This document shows positions 24,212 through 29,192 of a stretch of 29,192 nucleotides of DNA, piece after piece. The stretch is from a virus. The notes beneath the pieces were generated by a model. That model ran no database searches and had not been told where the DNA came from. It saw only the letters and a list, made by a program, of their open reading frames with translations. The translations under genes and the position numbers were made by a program. Each line of letters begins with the position of its first letter. The stretch's first letter is position 1. The DNA is taken from IMG/VR virus record IMGVR_UViG_3300033183_000244, positions 1 through 29,192 of that record; one strand, written 5' to 3'.

Positions 24212-24242
24212 ATTATCTACACACTTTGACATTTTATGTCTA
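24212..24242 (-). promoter_or_regulatory. Predicted early promoter for the Cro-like operon
   Basis: On the minus strand TAGACA (24242-24237) is followed after 19 bases by GATAAT (24217-24212); a second reading uses TAGATA at spacing 17. The start would fall at or next to the Cro-like ATG. The -35 and spacer are covered by operator A. Confidence 0.6.
24227..24241. promoter_or_regulatory. Operator A, TGACATTTTATGTCT
   Basis: A 15-base imperfect inverted repeat, with one arm base differing from perfect symmetry. It covers the -35 side of the promoter for the Cro-like operon. Its centre is 40 bases from that of operator B, about four helical turns. Confidence 0.7.
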
Positions 24243-24265
24243 GCATTTTGATAAGAAAAACTGGG

Positions 24266-24294
24266 GTGACATTTTGTGTCACGATAAATATTAT
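24266..24294 (+). promoter_or_regulatory. Predicted repressor promoter
   Basis: GTGACA at 24266-24271 and TATTAT at 24289-24294 with a 17-base spacer, five of six matches in each box. The start falls about 24301, at the ATG of the repressor (24302). The -35 is inside operator B. Confidence 0.7.
24267..24281. promoter_or_regulatory. Operator B, TGACATTTTGTGTCA
   Basis: A 15-base sequence with perfect TGACA / TGTCA arms around a 5-base centre. It overlaps the -35 of the repressor promoter, so repressor bound here would autoregulate. Confidence 0.75.
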
Positions 24295-24301
24295 GATTCG
24301 C

Positions 24302-24934
24302 ATGGCTAACAATTTAGATGAAATGATAAGGCGCTCAGGCCTTAAAAAACATGAAGTGGCAAAGCTCAAAGGGGTCACCCCTGAGACATTGTCTCGCCAT
24401 GTGCATGAAAAAGTCCCCATGACAACAAGGGACGCCAAAGAGTACGCGCAAATATTGGATTGTTATCCGCAACAAATACTATATCGCTCTGAACCCATAC
24501 CGCTGCTAGGCAGCGCTCATATTGGCGCAAATGGCGATAATACCTACGTTATAGACCAAATCAAAAAAGGTTGGGTTTATATGGATTCGGTATCATACAA
24601 AGATTATGCAGCTATCCAATGGACAGTGGACAAAGAATACAAAGGCAAGCAAAGACATTACAAAAATGCTGTCGAACTTATCAGCCGTAAAGGTATTGAC
24701 GCAAAGATTGTCGATAATGATGTTATCCAAAATATTGGTTGGGCAAAGCTAAAAAACCAGCAGATAATCTATTGTGGATACGTTTACCCAGAACCTGATG
24801 ACCTTTACACCGTCAAAAATTATGAGACCAATTCGATACATCAAAACCTAGAGCTAGAGTGGGCTGTGCCATCATTGTCCTTGATTATAAGGCCGGACAT
24901 CCGAAACATGGAAATCGTGTATAAAACGATTTAA
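24302..24934 (+). CDS. Phage repressor, HTH type
   Basis: A 210-residue protein. The N-terminus (about residues 5-35) is a Cro/CI-type helix-turn-helix (MIRRSGLKKHEVAKLKGVTPETLSRHVHE). PIPLLGSAHIGANGD (66-80) recalls the start of the S24/LexA-like C-terminal domain, but the usual Ser-Met and catalytic Lys are not visible, so RecA-driven self-cleavage is doubtful. Start: ATG 24302 is preferred since the predicted transcription start is at that base; ATG 24293 lies within the -10. No ribosome site is present, as with the leaderless lambda cI mRNA from pRM. It faces the Cro-like gene and lies next to operators A-C, so it probably controls both sides of the switch. Confidence 0.82.
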   Translation: MANNLDEMIRRSGLKKHEVAKLKGVTPETLSRHVHEKVPMTTRDAKEYAQILDCYPQQILYRSEPIPLLGSAHIGANGDNTYVIDQIKKGWVYMDSVSYKDYAAIQWTVDKEYKGKQRHYKNAVELISRKGIDAKIVDNDVIQNIGWAKLKNQQIIYCGYVYPEPDDLYTVKNYETNSIHQNLELEWAVPSLSLIIRPDIRNMEIVYKTI

Positions 24935-24946
24935 ATTACGACACCC

Positions 24947-24975
24947 TTGACATCAGATGTCATATTAATTTAACT
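24947..24975 (+). promoter_or_regulatory. Predicted recombination-operon promoter with operator C
   Basis: A consensus -35 TTGACA at 24947-24952 with a weak -10 (TTAACT at 24970-24975, spacer 17). The 15-base perfect palindrome TGACATCAGATGTCA (24948-24962) overlaps the -35. Its TGACA/TGTCA arms equal those of operators A and B, so the repressor very likely also controls this operon. The first gene starts at 25010 after GGAGAGAGG. Confidence 0.7.
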
Positions 24976-25009
24976 TCTCTTCAAGACTAATGGAGAGAGG
25001 TTTTTATAT

Positions 25010-25930
25010 ATGGGCTTCCCAACTACACCCACATGGGCATCATCAAAGCATTACCTTTGGCACAGCAATCCTGAAAGCAGGCCGCTTTGCAAAACCTATT
25101 TCGACAAATGCGTAGTCCGGCCAAAAGTAAATTTGGCATGGAAGATTATCAAAGGTGAATCAGAAGGCGATATTGATTTAGCCCGGCGCACTGTCAGCCT
25201 TTACGACAACGATAACGCAAAGATGATGGCCGGGCGCACAGCCCAGACACTGGCAGAAGAGGTGTTGCTGGGCGAAGGTGATATTGAAGATGTGATATCA
25301 CGCGGCGCCAGCGCCTTTGCTGAATACAAGCCCCGTAACTGGGACAACGGAAAAGATGAACGCCAGCTGGAGATATGCCGCAATGAATATGGCGAGGTGT
25401 TGCGCGCTGTTGTCGAAGGTGTCCGGGACGCTGCCAGCCAGCTGGGCATCAACAGGCTGGAAGGCGAACATGAAATGTTTGCCAAAATCCCCGGCCTTGC
25501 CCTGCCCTACAACGGACGCCCTGATTTTTCCCGGTCAATCGAACTAAAAACAAAATGGTCAAGCTATGACCAGCGCGCCAAATCTGGCAAGCGCACAGCC
25601 AGCCTGCCTACACAGCCGACATGGGGGCATTTGTCTCAGGTGGCCGGCTATGGGCATGGCACCGGCAGGCCACAAGCAATCGTATATGCGAACCATACCG
25701 GGTACCGGGTGTTCACTGCAGAGAACTGCGACCTGCTGACTCCAGAAGGTATGGCGTCTGTTTTAAATCATGTGGCTGCCAAATGCCGGATCCGCGAAAG
25801 GCAGCTGCAAGCAGCAAAAAATGTTGAAGAGCTCATTGGCCTAGTCGAGCCAGACTTCGGCCATATGTGGGGCTGGGACGTTCACCCTGACGTTCTCGAT
25901 GAAGCCAAAAGACTTTGGGGGTTTAAGTGA
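25010..25930 (+). CDS. RecB/YqaJ-type exonuclease
   Basis: A 306-residue PD-(D/E)XK nuclease of the type that feeds phage single-strand annealing. Visible motif set: E154 region (EGEHEM), GRPD with D172, IELK with E178 and K180, and HLSQVAGY giving Q210-x3-Y214, the QxxxY motif of RecB-family exonucleases. GGAGAGAGG lies 9 bases before the ATG. It is the first gene of the plus-strand operon, followed by an annealing-type protein two genes later. The pair would act like lambda Exo and Bet. It is likely active because the motifs are complete. Confidence 0.9.
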   Translation: MGFPTTPTWASSKHYLWHSNPESRPLCKTYFDKCVVRPKVNLAWKIIKGESEGDIDLARRTVSLYDNDNAKMMAGRTAQTLAEEVLLGEGDIEDVISRGASAFAEYKPRNWDNGKDERQLEICRNEYGEVLRAVVEGVRDAASQLGINRLEGEHEMFAKIPGLALPYNGRPDFSRSIELKTKWSSYDQRAKSGKRTASLPTQPTWGHLSQVAGYGHGTGRPQAIVYANHTGYRVFTAENCDLLTPEGMASVLNHVAAKCRIRERQLQAAKNVEELIGLVEPDFGHMWGWDVHPDVLDEAKRLWGFK

Positions 25931-25947
25931 AGGAAGGAAAAAGAAAA

Positions 25948-26118
25948 ATGCAAAGCAGTAGATTGATTCAAATGCATCTGCATCAGGCAGAGCGCGGCAT
26001 CGGCAAGCGCACTAACCTGCGCCTTTACTTTAAATTGTTTTGCCTCATTGCCGGGGGCATCTTGGGCGCCGTTTACCTTTGGGCGGCTGTTGCGTTCTTT
26101 TTTGCGGTGACGCCATGA
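25948..26118 (+). CDS. Small single-span membrane protein
   Basis: A 56-residue protein from the ATG after GAAGGAAGG; a GTG at 25927 would add 7 residues. It has a basic N-terminus (HLHQAERGIGKRTNLR) and one hydrophobic segment at about residues 30-53 (LFCLIAGGILGAVYLWAAVAFFFAV), predicted N-in by the positive-inside rule. Its TGA overlaps the next ATG. It has no holin context. A role in superinfection exclusion or membrane signalling is possible; nothing in the sequence decides. Confidence 0.6.
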   Translation: MQSSRLIQMHLHQAERGIGKRTNLRLYFKLFCLIAGGILGAVYLWAAVAFFFAVTP

Positions 26119-26456
26119 ACCAGCAGCCAACATTGTTTGACCAGCTGCAGCTTCCGCGAAATGAGCGGGAAGCAAAGTTTGTAGAATTCCACAATGAAAA
26201 CCCAGTTGTTTATCAGCTGTGGGATAGGTTCACGCGCGAAGCAATATCCAAGGGGCATAAGCGCGTAGGCGCTGCCCTAATCATGGAACGGATACGCTGG
26301 GAAACCAGCATCAACCTGATCGATGCCCGGCCTGACGGCGGGAAGCTGAAGATCAACGACCATCACAAGGCCTACTATTCGCGCCTTTGGATGAAGAACA
26401 ACCCCGAATACCGGGGGCTATTTGAAACACGAACAGTCGAGGGTGATAATGACTGA
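26115..26456 (+). CDS. Conserved-type phage protein of unknown function
   Basis: A 113-residue protein starting at the ATG that overlaps the membrane protein stop (ATGA). Its core FVEFHNENPVVYQLWDRFTREAI ... RWETSINLID ... KINDHHKAYYSRLWMKNNPEYRGLFETR is a pattern I know from many temperate phages, but it has no proven function. It lies between exonuclease and annealing-type genes. A longer upstream frame exists but overlaps the membrane protein. Confidence 0.75.
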   Translation: MNQQPTLFDQLQLPRNEREAKFVEFHNENPVVYQLWDRFTREAISKGHKRVGAALIMERIRWETSINLIDARPDGGKLKINDHHKAYYSRLWMKNNPEYRGLFETRTVEGDND

Positions 26457-27042
26457 CATACAAAAAGCAATGGCAGCTGTGGCTGCTATGAATGAAACGC
26501 ACGGCGTGGCACAGCCCGGCGGCAAAAAATATACAGAAGTGGCAAAACGAATTGAGGTGTTCCGCACCCATTTCGGTTTGGACTACAGCCTCGAAAGCGA
26601 GGTCATGGTCGATGACGGCCACCGGGTGGTAATCAAAGCAACCATCCGCAACCCAGCTGGCGCGGTCATTGCGACCGGGTTTGCCGAAGAGATACGCAAT
26701 TCTAGCAAGGTGAATAAGACAAGCCCCATCGAGAATTGCGAGAGCTCTGCCTGGGGGCGCGCTTTAGCAAACTTGGGTATGCACGGCGGCCAAATCGCCA
26801 GCATCGATGAAATACAAAAAGCAGCGCGTAATGAAGATGCGCTGGATCAAAAGCAACAGTGGCTGCAGTGGGCTACTGAAGCAGAAAAATACGTTGAAAC
26901 TTTGAAATCTCAGGCAGCGCTCAGGACATGGGCGTCTGATAATGATCAAAGCCTAAACGCCTTGGCCGGGGTAGACCAAGCAGCCCACGCCAAACTCGAA
27001 CAAGCTTGGAGCGCCAGAATGGAGAAAGTAGAAAATGGCTAA
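26449..27042 (+). CDS. Probable ssDNA-annealing protein, Rad52/Erf-like
   Basis: A 197-residue protein with GAGGG just before the ATG, which overlaps the previous stop by 8 bases. KKYTEVAKRIEVFRTHFGLDYSLES, VVIKATIRNPAGAVIATGFAEEIR and NKTSPIENCESSAWGRALANLGMHGGQIASIDEIQ match a family seen beside phage exonucleases in which GRALA and a TS-x-ENCESSA block recur. By these blocks and by its place two genes downstream of the exonuclease, I infer a single-strand annealing protein. The C-terminal 60 residues are helical and Gln/Ala-rich. The exact family name is uncertain. Confidence 0.65.
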   Translation: MTDIQKAMAAVAAMNETHGVAQPGGKKYTEVAKRIEVFRTHFGLDYSLESEVMVDDGHRVVIKATIRNPAGAVIATGFAEEIRNSSKVNKTSPIENCESSAWGRALANLGMHGGQIASIDEIQKAARNEDALDQKQQWLQWATEAEKYVETLKSQAALRTWASDNDQSLNALAGVDQAAHAKLEQAWSARMEKVENG

Positions 27043-27460
27043 ACCACAATTTAAAAACTCAAAGCTGCCCATCGACAGAGCTATTGGCCAAATCGATCAG
27101 GTCAGTGTCAGCTTTTGGTTCAACATAGAAGACCCGGCACTGTGTGAGCAGCTTGAGCAATATTATGTGCTGCAAGACAAAAAGCCGGGAATGGAAATTC
27201 AGGTGAAGGCCGGCGACCAATACCTGCGCGTCTCACGATTCAATCTTTTCATAGATGATAATCGCAAAAATGAGATTTTATCAGGAGCCCCGGTTCAACA
27301 AAACGCCGCAGGAGCCCCGCCAGCAGCGCCTGCGGCAGCTCCTAGTGTATTACCACCGCAAACGGCGCCAAGCGCACCAGTGGCGCCACAAGCGCCAGCA
27401 ACGGCAACACCGCAAAATTATGCACAAGCCAAGGGGGGTGGGTATGGCTTTGGATCTTAA
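27035..27460 (+). CDS. Unknown protein with Pro/Ala tail, possibly SSB-like
   Basis: A 141-residue protein. Residues 1-88 form a compact strand-rich domain (AIGQIDQVSVSFWFNI, GMEIQVKAGDQYLRVSRFNLFID). Residues 89-132 are a Pro/Ala/Gln-rich flexible tail, followed by YAQAKGGGYGFGS. A small beta domain plus a disordered tail after the annealing-type gene recalls a single-strand DNA-binding protein, but the usual acidic SSB tip is missing. The ATG overlaps the upstream TAA by 8 bases. I cannot assign it to a known SSB family. Confidence 0.55.
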   Translation: MAKPQFKNSKLPIDRAIGQIDQVSVSFWFNIEDPALCEQLEQYYVLQDKKPGMEIQVKAGDQYLRVSRFNLFIDDNRKNEILSGAPVQQNAAGAPPAAPAAAPSVLPPQTAPSAPVAPQAPATATPQNYAQAKGGGYGFGS

Positions 27461-27698
27461 ACCTTTGGTCACCCCCAAAGATGCGGCTCTGTATCTATGG
27501 GGGGAATGGAACCCGACAACGCGGAAGCGCATTTATCGCTGGATTGAAACCGGCGCAATCAATTCAATCCGGGACGGCAGGCGGTATTGGGTGCCGCGCG
27601 CTGAATTAACCCGGTTTGATGAAATGGCACTGCCATCTGCAGATGCAAGTGAAGCAGCAGACACTGATAACTCAATCTTTAAAATAGGGAATGGATAG
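27444..27698 (+). CDS. Excisionase-like helix-turn-helix protein
   Basis: An 84-residue protein from the ATG after AAGGGGGGTGGGT, overlapping the previous stop by 17 bases. The core LVTPKDAALYLWGEWNPTTRKRIYRWIETGAINSIRDGRRYWVPRAELTRF is a MerR/excisionase winged helix-turn-helix (HTH_17 type). Near the integrase gene such a protein is usually a recombination directionality factor. The C-terminus is Ala/Ser/Asp-rich and probably disordered. A regulator role is an alternative. Confidence 0.75.
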   Translation: MALDLKPLVTPKDAALYLWGEWNPTTRKRIYRWIETGAINSIRDGRRYWVPRAELTRFDEMALPSADASEAADTDNSIFKIGNG

Positions 27699-27699
27699 G

Positions 27700-27816
27700 A
27701 TGGCAAGGAAATGGTCAAAAGCCCAGCGCGCAGCGCAATCAAAAAAGCTTAAAGCTGCTTGGGCAAAGCGCAAAGAAAAAGCCCGGCCTTGGTGGCGCAG
27801 GCTTTTAAATATCTAG
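27700..27816 (+). CDS. Small very basic protein
   Basis: A 38-residue protein with GGATAGG before its ATG and a start one base after the stop of the HTH gene. It is very rich in Lys, Arg and Trp (KWSKAQRAAQSKKLKAAWAKRK ... PWWRRLL). Short basic proteins of this look lie at the end of many phage operons; DNA binding is likely but unproven. Confidence 0.55.
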   Translation: MARKWSKAQRAAQSKKLKAAWAKRKEKARPWWRRLLNI

Positions 27817-27869
27817 GAATTCCCGGAGTCAGAATCTCATTGCAAAATGAGCGTCAAAGGGAACAGAGG

Positions 27870-27914
27870 GCGGCAGTGCTTGGTTCACTATATGGTTCGA
27901 ACCTAAACTGCCGC
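27870..27914. other. Long interrupted hairpin at the operon/integrase junction
   Basis: Outer arms GCGGCAGT (27870-27877) and ACTGCCGC (27907-27914) pair perfectly, and inner arms GGTTC (27882-27886) and GAACC (27899-27903) pair as well. GGTTCGAACC (27894-27903) is also a palindrome by itself. It stands between the plus-strand operon and the integrase end at 27922. It may be a weak two-way terminator or part of the attachment site. A T tract of only moderate quality (TCTTGCTTTAT) follows on the plus strand. Confidence 0.5.
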
Positions 27915-27921
27915 TCTTGCT

Positions 27922-29076
27922 TTATACACCCCCAAAGATTGCAGACGCAGCAGCTGACCGTGCCTTGTCCTGTTTGCCAACATTGCGAATGTAGTGGCCA
28001 TACTGTCTGTATGTAAAGCCGCTGTCGCTGTGCCCCATCAGGCTCGCAACCTCTGACCAATCTTCGCCCAAGGCTGACAGCTGAATACTAGCGAAGAAGT
28101 GACGCATATCACCCCATAGCATCCGCTCTATGCCTGCGCGCTTGCTGGCGCGCTCTATCAATTCACGCAGCGTTTTCTTCTGCTTTGGCAGGCCAGCTGC
28201 AGTGGCGAACGCATAGTCTTCATCTCGGCTATGCTTGCTCTGCATCTTCAGCTGGCGCAGTAGCTGCACAGTCTCAGCTGGTATAGGCACAATACGGAAG
28301 CCGCGCTTGGTCTTTGGCGCCTTGATGTTTATGCCCCGGCCATGCGCCACTGCCTGCCGCACATGAACCTCACCGGCTGCTAAATCTACAGCGCCCCATG
28401 TCAGTGCGCGCAATTCGCCCTGACGCATACCAGTAGAAAGGGCAGTGATGACCATCGCCCGGCTAACCAAGCTTTCACCCTCAAGCCCTGCAGATATCAG
28501 CTGCTGGATTGTCTCAGGCTGTATACGGGGTGCCCGGTCAGATATATCAGCTGACATACCTAAGCTAACTTTATCGAGCGGGTTGATGGCGACCCAGCCT
28601 TTTGCTTGGCAGTGGTTCAGCATCATCTTCAAGCCTTTAAAGCGCTTGTCTGCAGTATGCTTGCTGTTGCAAGCCGCCTTGATAGAGCGAACAAAAACAG
28701 CTGACAAATCCCCGGCGTTCTCCTGGCGCACAATAGACAGATCATGTTTGGCAAACGGCTTGCCATCAATTTTAATCTTTAGCGCAAAGCGCACAGCGCG
28801 CTCGATATCTTCGAAGTGTGACCGGCTGATATCGCCGTCAGTCACGCGCTCTTCTTGACGCGCCAGAAAGTTAGCAGCCGCATCTTTGACCAGCTGCAGT
28901 TTGACAGGCTGGGCAATCAGGCCAAGTGTATGCTTGGCCAGCATTTCATCAGCTGCCTGACGCGCTTCTGCTTCGGTGGCGTAGTTGCCGTAAGTGGGGG
29001 TCGATATGCCTACGCGGCGCGCATCAATAACCCAGTGTTTACGGCGATTTTCAAATCTTACCTTTAATGGTTTCAT
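27922..29076 (-). CDS. int: Tyrosine integrase
   Basis: A 384-residue site-specific recombinase starting at the ATG with GGGGG 6-7 bases upstream; a TTG 12 codons before it is less likely. Residues 1-60 hold the AP2-like arm-binding domain (KVRFENRRKHWVIDARRVGI), about 60-175 the SAM-like core-binding domain, and 185-384 the catalytic part: R218 (GMRQGELRAL), K257 (KAPKTKRGFRIVPI), R325 (GDMRH), H349 (MGHS) and Y359 (QYGHY). The first His of HxxR is replaced by Gly322. It would integrate and, with the excisionase-like protein, excise the phage. It converges with the plus-strand operon and follows a partial gene by 13 bases. Confidence 0.92.
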   Translation of the reverse strand: MKPLKVRFENRRKHWVIDARRVGISTPTYGNYATEAEARQAADEMLAKHTLGLIAQPVKLQLVKDAAANFLARQEERVTDGDISRSHFEDIERAVRFALKIKIDGKPFAKHDLSIVRQENAGDLSAVFVRSIKAACNSKHTADKRFKGLKMMLNHCQAKGWVAINPLDKVSLGMSADISDRAPRIQPETIQQLISAGLEGESLVSRAMVITALSTGMRQGELRALTWGAVDLAAGEVHVRQAVAHGRGINIKAPKTKRGFRIVPIPAETVQLLRQLKMQSKHSRDEDYAFATAAGLPKQKKTLRELIERASKRAGIERMLWGDMRHFFASIQLSALGEDWSEVASLMGHSDSGFTYRQYGHYIRNVGKQDKARSAAASAIFGGV

Positions 29077-29089
29077 GTTCACCCCCAAG

Positions 29090-29192
29090 TTACGCAGTAT
29101 GCGCGTCAACAATTTTTTCCAAGTCGTATGTTAACTGCAAATCGTCAGCAAAAGCGTCAACATATCCGACCAAACCGCCTTTAATCAGGCCG
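29090..29192 (-). CDS. 3' end of an unknown gene upstream of the integrase
   Basis: An open frame enters from the right edge and ends at the TAA at 29090-29092, leaving 33 codons (KGGLVGYVDAFADDLQLTYD ... KIVDAHTA). The sequence reads like protein, and the stop is 13 bases from the integrase ATG and its ribosome site, so the two are probably cotranscribed. Nothing can be said on function. Confidence 0.45.
   Translation of the reverse strand, partial: GLIKGGLVGYVDAFADDLQLTYDLEKIVDAHTA

Noticed and set aside
24236-24301. Upstream extension of the repressor reading frame
   Set aside because: It would translate through operator B and the promoter; transcription is predicted to start at the ATG at 24302.
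27894-27903. GGTTCGAACC read as a tRNA T-loop
   Set aside because: Flanks do not form a 5-bp T stem on either strand and no acceptor or anticodon arm is seen.

Overview
The window is part of a temperate, podovirus-like phage genome (integrated prophage or free phage; host DNA cannot be recognised). Virion genes follow the T7 order: small terminase, large terminase, portal, scaffold, capsid, gp11-like and gp12-like tail tube proteins, a gp13-like GNAT-fold protein, a gp14-like core protein, two or three large ejection-type proteins, and a fibre with a T7-gp17-like N-terminus. Unlike T7, it also carries a lysogeny switch, a tyrosine integrase and a RecB-type exonuclease/annealing module. The host is probably a Gram-negative proteobacterium. 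A marine alphaproteobacterium is my guess from the style of the proteins (LamG/SPRY tail protein, DUF6362-like protein), but no host gene proves it.

Layout. (1) Positions 1-21201, minus strand: late virion operon, read right to left from small terminase (right) to a LamG/SPRY tail protein that runs off the left edge. Genes are packed with many TAATG and ATGA stop/start overlaps. Intrinsic terminators sit before the small terminase gene, between the capsid module and the gp11-like gene (where T7 has T-phi), and before the last large ejection-type gene. (2) Positions 21315-24205, minus strand: early operon of small genes starting with a Cro-like protein, then a VRR-NUC nuclease, three small zinc-binding proteins, several unknowns, and a gene whose 5' part holds a dense cluster of GCTAGC palindromes (possible origin). 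(3) Positions 24206-24301: divergent control region with two 15-bp operators. (4) Positions 24302-27816, plus strand: repressor, then after a third operator a recombination operon (exonuclease, small membrane protein, conserved unknown, ssDNA-annealing-type protein, Pro/Ala-tailed protein, excisionase-like HTH, small basic protein). (5) Positions 27922-29076, minus strand: integrase converging on that operon across a long hairpin, preceded by the tail end of another gene at the right edge.

How it works together (inference): the repressor would silence both the Cro-like early operon and the plus-strand recombination operon through three copies of a TGACA-N5-TGTCA type operator. Predicted promoter positions put the transcription starts of both the repressor and the Cro-like gene at or next to their ATG, which suggests leaderless mRNAs. 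No lysis genes, DNA polymerase, helicase or RNA polymerase are in the window; lysis genes would have to lie beyond the left edge.
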